Source: an uncultured Clostridia bacterium | GTDB taxonomy: Bacteria; Bacillota; Clostridia; Oscillospirales; Oscillospiraceae | Assembly (NCBI GenBank): GCA_945948535.1 | Contig: CAMFBN010000022.1 | Span: 1 to 39,947 of the forward strand | Length of the DNA stretch: 39,947 nt | Direction of reading: 5' to 3' | Shown here: in pieces, positions 15,914 to 24,953 of the stretch | Layout of the letters: every line of letters begins with the position of its first letter | How positions within the stretch are numbered: position 1 is the stretch's first letter | Position numbers and translations under genes: made by a program | Notes under the pieces: model-generated | Seen by the model: only the letters and a program-made list of their open reading frames with translations | Database searches by the model: none | What the model was told of the DNA's origin: nothing

Positions 15914-16624
15914 TCAGTTTGATGAAAGCTTGCTATAGTCACGGGCGCCGAAGATTGCGGTGCCCACACGAATCATGGTACTGCCGCAGGCAATGGCATC
16001 GGTATAGTCATCAGACATACCCATCGATAAACAGTCCACTGTGACATTATCGTTGATTTTCTCCCTGATGTCAACACTTATTTGGAACATTTTTTGAAAA
16101 TATCGCAGATTTTCTCCGGGAAACCGCGAAATTGGGGGAATTGCCATGAGTCCTTTCATACAAACGTTTGAAAAATCACCCATTTTTTCCAGAAGTGGAA
16201 GCATTTCCTCCGGACGGAAGCCGGACTTACTGTCCTCGTTTCCGATGTTGATTTCCAGCAGAATGTCCTGCCGGATGCCCTGCCGGGCGGCCTCGGTGTT
16301 GATGGCGCGAAGCAGACGCTCGGAGTCCACGCTCTGAATGAGGTCGACCTTTCCCACCACCTGCTTTACCTTATTGGTCTGCAAATGGCCGATGAAATGT
16401 ACCGGGGCGCCCTCGTAGGCGTTCTGGGACAGCTTCATGGTCAGCTCCTGCACCCGGTTTTCGCCGCAGCAGTCCACCCCGGCGGCGATGGCCTGCCGGA
16501 CGGCGTCGGCATCGTTCATTTTGGTGGCGGCGCAGAGCTTGATTTCCTTCGGATTTCTGCCGCATCGGACAGCGGCGGCTTCCATCTCCGCCCGAATATG
16601 GGCAACATTTTCAGCAATGGACAT
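15914..16624 (-). CDS. yggS: YggS/YlmE-family PLP-homeostasis protein
   Basis: A 236-residue pyridoxal-phosphate-binding TIM-barrel protein without known catalytic activity, which controls vitamin B6 and amino-acid pools. Seen: CAATKMN with the PLP Lys at about residue 35, GENRVQE (55-61), HFIGHLQTNK (76-85), SMGMSDDYTDAIACGSTMIRVGTAIFG near the C-terminus (phosphate-binding). Length is typical. The ribosome site AGAAAGAAG is weak. As in Bacillus (ylmE-sepF), it directly precedes sepF. The palindromic element copy C lies immediately upstream, so its promoter must be within or beyond that element. Confidence 0.95.
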   Translation of the reverse strand: MSIAENVAHIRAEMEAAAVRCGRNPKEIKLCAATKMNDADAVRQAIAAGVDCCGENRVQELTMKLSQNAYEGAPVHFIGHLQTNKVKQVVGKVDLIQSVDSERLLRAINTEAARQGIRQDILLEINIGNEDSKSGFRPEEMLPLLEKMGDFSNVCMKGLMAIPPISRFPGENLRYFQKMFQISVDIREKINDNVTVDCLSMGMSDDYTDAIACGSTMIRVGTAIFGARDYSKLSSN

Positions 16625-16648
16625 ACAAATTCTTCTTTCTGTTGGTTA

Positions 16649-16829
16649 TATTGTGCTTTAGTTGACAATTGACAGTTGACAATTTAGGAGTCCCTGCGGG
16701 ACAATTAAAAAATGTCATAACTGGCAGGTTCCTTTGGAAAAACCGCAGGTATTTCGTGCTTGTAGTTTATTTTAATTCATCCCGAAGGGATACCACAATT
16801 GTCAATTGTTCATTGTCAATTGTCAATTC
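16649..16829. repeat. GACAATT-type modular palindromic element, copy C (long form)
   Basis: About 181 bases. It is nearly identical to the reverse complement of copy D (34341-34532), differing mainly by one heptad and a short A-run, so one of them moved or was exchanged recently. Hairpins TCCCTGCGGGA and ATCCCGAAGGGAT; terminal TTGACAATTGACA arrays pointing inward. Non-coding. Confidence 0.92.
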
Positions 16830-16861
16830 AATTCTTCTTATGTCAATTATCCAGGCTTCTG

Positions 16862-16902
16862 CAACGCCAAAAGGCGACGGATGTGCTCCGTCGCCTTTTG
16901 CG
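16862..16902 (-). terminator. Terminator of hfq
   Basis: Stem of about 18 bp (AACGCAAAAGGCGACGGA paired with TCCGTCGCCTTTTGGCGTT, one bulge) with a 5-base loop, starting at the base after the hfq stop. The U-tract is formed by the CCTTTTG arm, so termination strength is uncertain. Confidence 0.7.
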
Positions 16903-17133
16903 TTACGCAGGAACTGCGGCTGCCTTCAGCGGCTTCATGGGGGCGAGGGTGGAGATGGCGTGCTTGTAGATCATCTGCTGCCTGCCGTCTGTCACCAGAA
17001 CCACCACGAAGCTGTCGTAGCCGGTAATGACTCCCCGGAGCTGGAAGCCGTTCATCAGGAACAGCGTCACGGGGACCCGGTCCCGCCGTACCTCCTTCAA
17101 AATGGCATCCTGTAAATTGATTGCTTCATTCAT
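16903..17133 (-). CDS. hfq: RNA chaperone Hfq
   Basis: A 76-residue hexameric Sm-like RNA chaperone. The Sm1 motif VPVTLFLMNGFQLRGVITGYDSFVVVL (residues 20-46) and Sm2 motif YKHAIST (56-62) are intact, with the proximal-face FxL and YKHA residues. The C-terminal tail is short (LAPMKPLKAAAVPA), as in other Firmicutes. Start at 17133 with AGAAGG; the in-frame extension to 17229 is non-conserved. It follows miaA as in many bacteria. A TTGACA at the miaA stop (about 17240) is a possible -35 of an hfq-specific promoter, but no good -10 was found. Confidence 0.97.
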   Translation of the reverse strand: MNEAINLQDAILKEVRRDRVPVTLFLMNGFQLRGVITGYDSFVVVLVTDGRQQMIYKHAISTLAPMKPLKAAAVPA

Positions 17134-17242
17134 ATGTATACCTTCTTTCTGGGGAAACTCCGATTGAGGGATTCCCGCATTGTTGGCGTCTCGATACTCC
17201 CCATGGACGCCTCCCGATTGGGTATACACATCCTAGCAGATT

Positions 17243-18178
17243 TCACTTGTCAAAATCGTAAATAATTTGTCGAGCAGCAGTCAGAATTTCTTCATTTTTC
17301 TGACCGGCCTGCCGGGTGAGCCAGTGCAAGCGGGGGTTTCGGCGGAACCAGGTCAGCTGCCGCTTGGCGTAGTGACGGCTGGATTTTTTCACTTCCTCCG
17401 CCGCCTGCTCAACGGTTTCTTTGCCATTCAGAGCATTTACGAACTCCTTGTAGCCGATGGCCTGCATGGCGGTGCATTTGGGGGGGATACCGCTGGCAAG
17501 CAGTTCCCGGATTTCCTCCATCAGGCCCATTTCCAGCATGGCATCCACCCGCGCATCAATGCGGCGGTACAGCTCCCCACGGTCCGCAAAGTCCAGCCCC
17601 AGCCACAAAGGGGTATACCTTGGCGGAATGGCCTGGGTTTTTCGGTTGTGCTCCGTGATGGTTTCCCCGGTTTCCATATAGACCTCCAGCGCCCGGAGAA
17701 TCCGCTTCCGGTCAGACAGGTGAAGCCGGGCGGCAGCTTCCGGGTCAACGGATTGAAGCCGCCGGAGCATGGCCTGCATACCCTCCGCATCGGCCTGTTC
17801 TTCTAATCTTTCCCGGACACCGGTAGCGGGGAAGGGAGCGAAGGCGTTGCCCCGAATCAGGGAGTCCATATAAAGCCCGGTGCCCCCTGCAATGATGGCG
17901 GTTTTCCCCCGGGTGAGGATATCGTCTACAATGGGGGAGGCCATATCGCAGTAGCGGCTGACGGAGAAATCCTCGTCCGGTTCCGCCACGTCGATCATGT
18001 GGTGGACGATGCCCTGCATTTCTTCTTTCGTGGGCTTGGCGGTGCCGATGTCCATGCGGCGGTAGACCTGCATGGAGTCACAGGACACCACCTCACCGTT
18101 TAATTCCTTCGCCAGTTCCACCGCCAGCGCGGTCTTTCCGGAGGCCGTCGGCCCGGCGATGCAGATGATTCCGTTCAT
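17243..18178 (-). CDS. miaA: tRNA dimethylallyltransferase
   Basis: A 311-residue enzyme that adds the isopentenyl group to A37 of tRNAs reading UNN codons; MiaB then methylthiolates the product. P-loop GPTASGKT at residues 9-16, DSMQVYRRMDIGTAKP (substrate DSxQxY motif, about 34-49), GGTGLYMDSL (about 94-103), and the Arg/Lys-rich RHYAKRQLTWFRR near the C-terminus. The start at 18178 is preferred: its GGAGG site lies inside the upstream in-frame ATG at 18199. The start follows the mutL stop by 22 bases, so it is in the same operon. Confidence 0.97.
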   Translation of the reverse strand: MNGIICIAGPTASGKTALAVELAKELNGEVVSCDSMQVYRRMDIGTAKPTKEEMQGIVHHMIDVAEPDEDFSVSRYCDMASPIVDDILTRGKTAIIAGGTGLYMDSLIRGNAFAPFPATGVRERLEEQADAEGMQAMLRRLQSVDPEAAARLHLSDRKRILRALEVYMETGETITEHNRKTQAIPPRYTPLWLGLDFADRGELYRRIDARVDAMLEMGLMEEIRELLASGIPPKCTAMQAIGYKEFVNALNGKETVEQAAEEVKKSSRHYAKRQLTWFRRNPRLHWLTRQAGQKNEEILTAARQIIYDFDK

Positions 18179-18200
18179 GGGGCAAACCTCCGATTCCAAA

Positions 18201-20144
18201 TTAGCTGCGCTTAAACTGCTTTTCCAGCTGCTTTTTGCTTAAAGATACGCAGATGGGCCGCCCATGGGGGCAGTATTTGAGATCTTCCCGGGCCATAACG
18301 GCCTCCGCAACCGCCAGCAGCTCTTTTTCGTCATTTTTCCAGCCGGCTTTGATGGCGGCCTTGCAGGCCACGGTGTGCAGCAGGGTGTCCCGTACCGTGT
18401 CTCTGCTTTCCCGGCGTCCGTTCAGCAGATCGTCCGCCAGGGTTTCCACAGCTTCCGCGGCTGTTTCCGGGCTTAAATCCATGGGAATCTGCCGCAGAAG
18501 CAATGTGTTTTCACCGAATTCCTCAAGTTCAAAGCCCAGTTCCTCCAAAAGCGCGGTGTTGTTCAGAAGTTCCCCCGCAGCGGCGGGATTTAACCGTACG
18601 GGGATGGGCTGCAGCAGACTCTGGGCGGAAATGGACTCCTGATTGGCCTTCAGCTTTTCAAAGAGAATCCGCTCGTGGGCGGCGTGCTTGTCAATAAGGA
18701 AGGCGTCCTCGCCCTGCTCCACCAGAATGTAGGTGTTGTAAAGCTCGCCCACCATGCGCCACGGTGCCTCCGGCGGCATTTCCAATGCGGTCTGCTCCAT
18801 GACCGGGGCTTCCTCCGGGACGGGAGGTGGTTTCACCGGCTCCGGGGTTGGTTCGGGCGTTTCCTCACGGATTTGGGGCAGCATGACAAATTCCCGCAGG
18901 GGCATATTGTCCGGCCTGGGAATCTTCCGGGCCGCCGCTGCCGCCGCGGGCTGTTTGGGCTTCGGGGCGTCCTGCAAAGCGGCGGAGAAGGCCTTGTATT
19001 CCTCCGCATTCATGGTGCGGAAGAAGGGTTCTTTTTTAGGCGCGGCATTGGGTTCGGTGGCGGGGGCAAGCCCCCGCCCTACAGAAGAAGGGGGAGGGGG
19101 GACGGGAGCAAAGGGGGCGTCGCCTGCCACGGATTTGAACTGTACGGCGGGCCGATCGGGCTTCTTATTCAGTGCGCCGAGAACCCCATAGTGCACGCAG
19201 TCGAACACCGCCTTTTCCGACAGAAATTTGACCTCTGTCTTTGCGGGGTGGACATTCACATCCACGGCGCTGGCGGGCAGATGCAGATGCAGCACGCAGG
19301 CGGGAAATTTTCCCACCATGATCTGATTGCGGTAGGCTTCCTCCAGCGCGGAAATCAGCAGCTTGGATTTTACCGGGCGGTCGTTGACAAAGAAGGTCTG
19401 CATACTCCGGCTGGGCCGAGCATCGGTGGGCAGGCTGACGTAGCCGGTGAGGGTATAGCCCTCCCAGCGGCTCTCCACGCCCACCATTTTGGCGCAGTCC
19501 CGACCGTAGACGCAGTACATCGCTGCCTGCAAGCCGCCGGTGCCGGGGGTGGACAAAACCTGTTTCCCGTCACGAATAAACTGGATGGCTACCTCCGGGT
19601 GGGCCAGGGCCTGAAGCTGCACGGCGGCAGCCACCCGGCTTCCCTCCACGGTGTCGGATTTCATGAATTTCATCCGGGCGGGGGTGTTGAAGAACAGATC
19701 CCGCACCAGAATGGTGGTGCCGTCAGGACAGCCCGCTTCTGTTTCCTCGGTGATTCTCCCCGCTTCCAGATGGAGCTTGACGCCGGAAAGGCTCCCGGCG
19801 GTCTTGGTCATCAGGTCAATGCGGCTGACGGAGGCGATGGCGGCGAGGGCCTCGCCGCGAAAGCCCATGGTTCCGATGGCGGCTAAGTCTTCTTCCGTGC
19901 GAAGCTTGGAGGTGGCGTGGCGCAGAAAGGCGGTGCGGGCGTCCTCGGCGGACATTCCACAGCCGTTGTCCGTGACCCGCAGAAAGGTCATGCCGCCGTC
20001 CCGGATTTCGATGGTGACTTTGGAAGCCCCCGCGTCCACGGCGTTTTCCAGCAGCTCCTTGACGGCGCTGGCGGGCCGCTCCACCACCTCGCCGGCAGCG
20101 ATGAGATTGGCGACGTGGGGGGATAATTGCAGAATTTTCGGCAT
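18201..20144 (-). CDS. mutL: DNA mismatch repair protein MutL with endonuclease motif
   Basis: A 647-residue protein. The N-terminal GHKL ATPase shows IAAGEVVERPASAVKELLENAVDAGA (about 14-39), DNGCGM, and LFFNTPARMKF. The linker (about 340-445) is Pro/Ala-rich. The C-terminal dimerisation domain contains the metal-dependent nicking motif DKHAAHERILFE (D-K-H-A-x2-E-x4-E) and CPHGRP, so this MutL should nick DNA itself, as expected where MutH is absent. GGAGG lies 9 bases before the ATG. The linker contains a palindromic GC repeat at 19059-19078 (see finding). It lies downstream of mutS with a protease gene between them. Confidence 0.96.
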   Translation of the reverse strand: MPKILQLSPHVANLIAAGEVVERPASAVKELLENAVDAGASKVTIEIRDGGMTFLRVTDNGCGMSAEDARTAFLRHATSKLRTEEDLAAIGTMGFRGEALAAIASVSRIDLMTKTAGSLSGVKLHLEAGRITEETEAGCPDGTTILVRDLFFNTPARMKFMKSDTVEGSRVAAAVQLQALAHPEVAIQFIRDGKQVLSTPGTGGLQAAMYCVYGRDCAKMVGVESRWEGYTLTGYVSLPTDARPSRSMQTFFVNDRPVKSKLLISALEEAYRNQIMVGKFPACVLHLHLPASAVDVNVHPAKTEVKFLSEKAVFDCVHYGVLGALNKKPDRPAVQFKSVAGDAPFAPVPPPPSSVGRGLAPATEPNAAPKKEPFFRTMNAEEYKAFSAALQDAPKPKQPAAAAAARKIPRPDNMPLREFVMLPQIREETPEPTPEPVKPPPVPEEAPVMEQTALEMPPEAPWRMVGELYNTYILVEQGEDAFLIDKHAAHERILFEKLKANQESISAQSLLQPIPVRLNPAAAGELLNNTALLEELGFELEEFGENTLLLRQIPMDLSPETAAEAVETLADDLLNGRRESRDTVRDTLLHTVACKAAIKAGWKNDEKELLAVAEAVMAREDLKYCPHGRPICVSLSKKQLEKQFKRS

Positions 20145-20148
20145 GGCG

Positions 20149-20847
20149 TTACCTCCGGGCGGTCAGGGTGATGAAATTCACGGTGGCATGAATGGCAATG
20201 GGAGCGAAGATGGTGTCCGCCTTGGTGTAGCTCCAGGCAAGGCACAGCCCGGCTGGCAGGTATTGCAGCACCGCCATGAGGATTTCCAGCGGGATGTACT
20301 GACCAACATAGCCCAGAATGTGAATCAGGGCGAAGGCCAGCATGGACACCAGATAGGCTAGCCACCGGGACTTCCCGTAGAGATTCCGGAAGATGAGTCC
20401 ACGGTAGAAGCACTCCTCCACGGTTGGCACCAGCAGCACCGTGCCGATGATGACAAGGAGCCGGTTTTCCCGACCCATGGCGGCGATGGCGGCATCGTTG
20501 TAATTGGAGAAGCCGGGCATCAGCAGCCGGACGAGCCATTCCGTGGCAAAGCGGCAGGCGTAGTAGGCCGCCAGCCCCAGAATCACGGCCTGACACAGAT
20601 AGGCGGGATGCCGGGTGGCCTGCTGGGCACCGCTGCTTAAGAATTCCCGGAAAATCAGCAGCACAGCAAGAAAATTAATCATGTAAAATACGAAATTCAG
20701 TTCCGACTCCCGCAGAGGGGAGGAAAGGCGGGCGTTCAGCATCGTCAGCAGCTCCGGCAGGAGCAGAAGCTGAAAGGCAAGGTAACAGAAGCCGCCCACC
20801 GTCTCCTGAGAATTGGGACAGGAGCGGGCAGAGATATTTTTTCTCAT
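20149..20847 (-). CDS. CPBP-family intramembrane metalloprotease
   Basis: A 232-residue membrane protein with about six to eight helices. The Abi/CPBP catalytic motifs are all visible: EECFYRGLIFRNL (EExxYRG, about residues 140-152), FALIHILGY (His of motif 2), and HATVNFITL near the C-terminus (motif 3). Such proteases cleave within membranes; roles range from CAAX-type processing to bacteriocin immunity and none can be assigned here. It is packed between mutS (3-base gap) and mutL (4-base gap) with only a weak ribosome site, so it is probably translated by coupling to mutS. No known functional link to mismatch repair. Confidence 0.88.
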   Translation of the reverse strand: MRKNISARSCPNSQETVGGFCYLAFQLLLLPELLTMLNARLSSPLRESELNFVFYMINFLAVLLIFREFLSSGAQQATRHPAYLCQAVILGLAAYYACRFATEWLVRLLMPGFSNYNDAAIAAMGRENRLLVIIGTVLLVPTVEECFYRGLIFRNLYGKSRWLAYLVSMLAFALIHILGYVGQYIPLEILMAVLQYLPAGLCLAWSYTKADTIFAPIAIHATVNFITLTARR

Positions 20848-20850
20848 AAT

Positions 20851-23454
20851 TCAATCCAGCAGCTTTTTCAGCTTGTACAGTTCGTTCATGGCTTCAATGG
20901 GGGTCAGGGTTTCCACGGTAATGGCGGACAGGGCGGAAATCACCTGCTGCCCGGTTAAGTCCAGCATACTCACCTGATCGTCCGGCTCCCTCACAGCGGA
21001 AGGCGCAGGGGCGGAACCTTCGGCTTCCAGCTCGGCGAGGATTTCCCGGGCGCGGGCAATCACCGCATTGGGGATGCCCGCCAGCTTCGCAACCTCGATG
21101 CCGTAGCTGTCGTCTGCCGCGCCGGGGACGATTTTTCGCAGGAAAATCATCTGTTCCCCCCGTTTTTTCACGGCGATGTTGTAGTTTTTCACGTTGGGCA
21201 GTTTGTCCTCCATGGTGGACAGCTCGTGGTAGTGGGTGGCGAACAGGGTTTTCGCTCCCAGCCGCCGGGGGTTGGCGGCGTATTCCAGCACCGCCCGGGC
21301 AATGGCCATGCCGTCATAGGTAGACGTTCCCCGGCCGATCTCGTCCAGAATCAGCAGGGAGCGGGAGGTGGCGTATTTCAGAATGGTGGCAACCTCCGCC
21401 ATCTCCACCATGAAGGTGGACTGACCGGAAGCTAAGTCGTCGCTGGCGCCGATGCGCGTAAACACACGGTCCACAAGGCCGATCTTCGCCGCCCTCGCGG
21501 GGACGAAGGAGCCCATCTGGGCCATCAGCACGATGAGGGCCACCTGCCGCATGTAGGTGGATTTACCCGCCATGTTGGGGCCGGTGATGATGGCCACCTG
21601 ATTGTCCTCGCTGCCGAGGTTCGTGTCGTTGGGGACGAACAGCGTATCCTTGAGAACGGCTTCCACGACAGGATGCCGTCCGTCGGTGATGGAGATTTCC
21701 CGCCCAAAGGTGATTTCCGGGCGGCAGTAGCCCCGCTGCACCGCCACGGCGGCAAGGGAGCACAGCACGTCCGCCGCGGCTACTGCCTGGGCTGTCAGCT
21801 GCACCCGTGCCGCCTGCTGGGCAAGGTGCTCCCGAAGCTTGGTGAAAATCTGGTATTCCAGTGCCGTCAGCCGGTCCTTGGCAGTCAGCACCTGATTTTC
21901 CAGTTCCTTTAATTCCTGAGTGATGTAGCGTTCACAGTTTGCCAGGGTCTGCTTGCGGATGTAGGTGTCCGGCACCTGATCCATAAAGGACTTGGAGACC
22001 TCAATATAATAGCCAAACACCCGGTTAAAGCCCACTTTTAATGTGCGGATGCCGGTTTTCTCCCGTTCGCTGGCCTCGATGGCGGCGATGGTGCCGCTGC
22101 CGCCCTCCATGATATCCCGGAGCCGGTCGGCCTCCGCGTTGGCGCCCTTGCGGATGATGCCGCCCTCCCGGACGGTGAGAGGGGGATCGTCTACGATGGT
22201 GTTTTCAATCAGGTCGGCGCAGTCCGTCATGGGGTCAATGGCCTGTTCCAGCTTTGTAAGCATGGGCGCGCCGCAGTTCTGAAGCAGCCGCTTCACCTCC
22301 GGCAGGGCCCGGAAGCCCCGGGCAAGGCCCAGCAGGTCCCGGCAGTTGACGGTGCCGGTGACGATTCTTGTCATGACCCGCTCCAAATCCGTCACATCCC
22401 GCAGAGCTTCCTCCAGCTCCCCCCGGAGAATCACATTGTCCACCAAGTCCTCCACAGCGGCGTGGCGGCGGGTGATCTCCACCGGGTCAAGCAGCGGCTT
22501 TTCTAACCACGAGCGCAGCAGCCGCCCGCCCATGGCGGTGTGGGTTTTGTCCAGCACCCACAGGAGCGTCCCTTTTTTCTCCTTGGAGCGCATAGTCTCC
22601 GTCAGCTCCAGATTCCGCCGGGCGTCCAAATCCAGCTCCATGAACTTGCCGGTGGTGTAATATTGCAGCTGGCGAATGTGGGCCAGATCGTTTTTTTGCA
22701 GGGTCAGCAGAGTTTGCAGCAGTGCGCCGCTGGCAATGATGGCGGCGGGCATTCCCGCGATTCCCAACTGGGCAAGATTCTGAGAAAAGTGCTGTTCCAG
22801 CAATTCTTCGCTCTTTTCCAGACTGAAAAGTTCCGCTTTTCCCTCGTCCACGCAGCAGTTTAAGCGGCGGAAAATGGCGTCCTCGATGGCTTCGCAGTCC
22901 ACGCCGGTGCCGTAGCGCAGCACCTCGCTGGGAGAAAACCGCCCCAGTTCAGAAGCTACGCTCTGAGCGTCGGCGCAGACCGTGGCGAAAAACGCGCCGG
23001 TGGACACGTCGCAGAAAGCAAGGCCGAATTTTCCGCCCTCGCCGTAGACGCAGCCCATGTAGTTGTTCTTATTTTCGTCCAGCATGCAGCTTTCCGTCAC
23101 GGTACCGGGGGTGACGATGCGGGTGATGTCCCGCTCCACCAGCCCCTTTGCCAGCGCCGGGTCTTCCATCTGCTCGCAGATGGCCACCTTGTAGCCCTTC
23201 TGCACCAGCCGGGCGATGTAGGAATCCACGCTGTGGTAGGGCACGCCGCACATGGGAGTCTGCTCTTCCTTGGGCTTGCTCCGGTCCCGGCTGGTCAGGG
23301 TTAAATCCAGTTCCCGGGCAGCCAGCTTGGCGTCCTCGTTGAACATTTCGTAGAAGTCGCCCAGACGAAAAAACAGGATGCAGTCCTGATTCTGTTCTTT
23401 AATTTGCTGATACTGCCGCTGCATGGGCGTCAGTTCTTTTTCTTTGGTGGCCAT
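20851..23454 (-). CDS. mutS: DNA mismatch repair protein MutS
   Basis: An 867-residue mismatch-recognition ATPase. The N-terminal FYE mismatch-binding motif is at residues 34-36 (GDFYEMF). The connector, lever and clamp domains follow, and the ABC ATPase carries Walker A GPNMAGKST, signature STFMVEMAEV, Walker B LLILDEIGRGTSTYDGMAIA and FATHYHEL. The C-terminal tail ends in LYKLKKLLD. The start at 23454 (MATKEK) is favoured since the AAAGG site is directly adjacent to the alternative ATG at 23463 but 9 bases from this one. It follows the miaB stop by 12 bases. Confidence 0.97.
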   Translation of the reverse strand: MATKEKELTPMQRQYQQIKEQNQDCILFFRLGDFYEMFNEDAKLAARELDLTLTSRDRSKPKEEQTPMCGVPYHSVDSYIARLVQKGYKVAICEQMEDPALAKGLVERDITRIVTPGTVTESCMLDENKNNYMGCVYGEGGKFGLAFCDVSTGAFFATVCADAQSVASELGRFSPSEVLRYGTGVDCEAIEDAIFRRLNCCVDEGKAELFSLEKSEELLEQHFSQNLAQLGIAGMPAAIIASGALLQTLLTLQKNDLAHIRQLQYYTTGKFMELDLDARRNLELTETMRSKEKKGTLLWVLDKTHTAMGGRLLRSWLEKPLLDPVEITRRHAAVEDLVDNVILRGELEEALRDVTDLERVMTRIVTGTVNCRDLLGLARGFRALPEVKRLLQNCGAPMLTKLEQAIDPMTDCADLIENTIVDDPPLTVREGGIIRKGANAEADRLRDIMEGGSGTIAAIEASEREKTGIRTLKVGFNRVFGYYIEVSKSFMDQVPDTYIRKQTLANCERYITQELKELENQVLTAKDRLTALEYQIFTKLREHLAQQAARVQLTAQAVAAADVLCSLAAVAVQRGYCRPEITFGREISITDGRHPVVEAVLKDTLFVPNDTNLGSEDNQVAIITGPNMAGKSTYMRQVALIVLMAQMGSFVPARAAKIGLVDRVFTRIGASDDLASGQSTFMVEMAEVATILKYATSRSLLILDEIGRGTSTYDGMAIARAVLEYAANPRRLGAKTLFATHYHELSTMEDKLPNVKNYNIAVKKRGEQMIFLRKIVPGAADDSYGIEVAKLAGIPNAVIARAREILAELEAEGSAPAPSAVREPDDQVSMLDLTGQQVISALSAITVETLTPIEAMNELYKLKKLLD

Positions 23455-23466
23455 AGATTCCATCCT

Positions 23467-24873
23467 TTAAGCTTGCAGTTGTCCCGCCAGGCTCCATGTG
23501 GTTGCCCCGGTGATGGTGATGTTGTGGTAGCTGCCGATGAGACTGTCGTCTCCGGCAAAGCGCACCAGCCGTCCGCCCTCTGTCCGGGCGGTGAGCATAT
23601 CCTTATCCCTGCCGTCCACCAGACAGCGCAGCTGTTTTCCAATATAACTGCTGTGAATTTCCTCGGAAATGGCGTTCTGTACCGCGCACAGCCTATCAAA
23701 CCGGCGGTTTTTCTCCTCCTTGGGGGTGGGGTCCTCCATGGACGCGGCAGGGGTGCCGGGCCGGGGAGAGAAGATGAAGGTGAACAGGCTGTCGTAGTGC
23801 ACCTGCTGGATCAGGCTGAGGGTTTCCTCAAATTCTTCCTCCGTCTCCCCGGGGAAGCCCACGATGACGTCCGAGGTCAGAACCAGCTCCGGCATGACCT
23901 TTTTGGCGTAGCTTACCTTATTTAAATAGGTATCCCGGTCATAGTGCCGGTTCATGGCCTTCAGCACCCGGCTGGAACCGGACTGAAAGGGCAGGTGCAG
24001 CTGCTTGGCGATTTTGGGGTATTTTGCCATGGTGTCGAACAGCTTCTCGGAAGCATCCCGGGGGTGGCTAGTCATGAAGCGAATGAGAAAATCCCCGGGC
24101 AGCTGGGCGATGGCTTCCAGAAGGTCGGCAAAATCCTTTCCCTCGGGCAAATCCTTACCGTAGGAGTTGACGTTCTGGCCCAGCAGGGTAATTTCCTTTG
24201 CGCCGCCGTCAATCAGACAGCGGCACTCGCGCAGAATGTCGGCAAATTTCCGGCTCCGCTCCCGGCCCCGGACGTAGGGTACGATGCAGTAGGTGCAGAA
24301 ATTGTTGCAGCCGTACATAATGGATACCCATGCCTTTAGCTTGGAGTCCCGCACCTGGGGGATGCCCTCGGCGATGGAGCCGGGCTCGTCGGTGATGAAA
24401 AACTGCCGCTTTTTGCCGCTGAGCACGTTCCACAGAATCTCCGGGAACTGCCACAGGTGGTGGGTGGAGAACACCCCGTCCACGTGGGGATAGCTGTGCT
24501 TGATGCGGTCAGACACCTTGGTTTCTCCTGCCATGCAGCCGCACAGGAAGATTTTCTGTTCCGGGTGGCGGCGCTTGGTGTGGGTCAGGGCGCCGAGGTT
24601 GCCGAAGACCCGCTGCTCGGCGTGCTCCCGGATGGCGCAGGTGTTCATAATCACCACGTCCGCCCCTTCGGCCTCGCTGCCGATTGCGTAGCCGCTCTGG
24701 ACAAGATAGCCCCGGAGCTTTTCGGAGTCGGCTTCGTTCTGCTGACAGCCGTAGGTCTCCACATAGGCCACGGGGGTGACGCCCCTGTTTTTCCAATAGG
24801 CGGCGATTTTATCACAGCAGGCGAACTGCGCATCCAGCGCTTCCTGGGAAATGACGGTGGTTTTGGTATTCAT
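23467..24873 (-). CDS. miaB: tRNA-2-methylthio-N6-dimethylallyladenosine synthase
   Basis: A 468-residue radical-SAM methylthiotransferase acting on i6A37 of tRNA, the step after MiaA. The N-terminal UPF0004 domain has three cluster Cys (ETYGCQQNEADSE, NTCAIRE, CGCMAG), the radical-SAM motif is CNNFCTYC within YGCNNFCTYCIVPYVRG, and a C-terminal TRAM domain follows. Start at 24873 with AAAGGAG at proper spacing; the track-like extension to 24918 lies over the -10 region. First gene of the mismatch-repair/tRNA-modification operon. Confidence 0.97.
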   Translation of the reverse strand: MNTKTTVISQEALDAQFACCDKIAAYWKNRGVTPVAYVETYGCQQNEADSEKLRGYLVQSGYAIGSEAEGADVVIMNTCAIREHAEQRVFGNLGALTHTKRRHPEQKIFLCGCMAGETKVSDRIKHSYPHVDGVFSTHHLWQFPEILWNVLSGKKRQFFITDEPGSIAEGIPQVRDSKLKAWVSIMYGCNNFCTYCIVPYVRGRERSRKFADILRECRCLIDGGAKEITLLGQNVNSYGKDLPEGKDFADLLEAIAQLPGDFLIRFMTSHPRDASEKLFDTMAKYPKIAKQLHLPFQSGSSRVLKAMNRHYDRDTYLNKVSYAKKVMPELVLTSDVIVGFPGETEEEFEETLSLIQQVHYDSLFTFIFSPRPGTPAASMEDPTPKEEKNRRFDRLCAVQNAISEEIHSSYIGKQLRCLVDGRDKDMLTARTEGGRLVRFAGDDSLIGSYHNITITGATTWSLAGQLQA

Positions 24874-24908
24874 AGGCTGCTCCTTTGCGGATAATATCTC
24901 AACTATAA

Positions 24909-24937
24909 ATAATAGCATTTTTTCGGGGTGTTTGCAA
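24909..24937 (-). promoter_or_regulatory. Predicted promoter of the miaB-mutS-mutL-miaA operon
   Basis: Reverse-strand TTGCAA (24932-24937), 17-base spacer, TATTAT (24909-24914), 36 bases upstream of the miaB ATG. Confidence 0.7.
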
Positions 24938-24953
24938 GTGCGGAAATGGAAAA

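Noticed and set aside
16669..17115. Plus-strand ORF of 148 codons starting in element copy C
   Set aside because: The first part translates the repeat and the rest is antisense to hfq.
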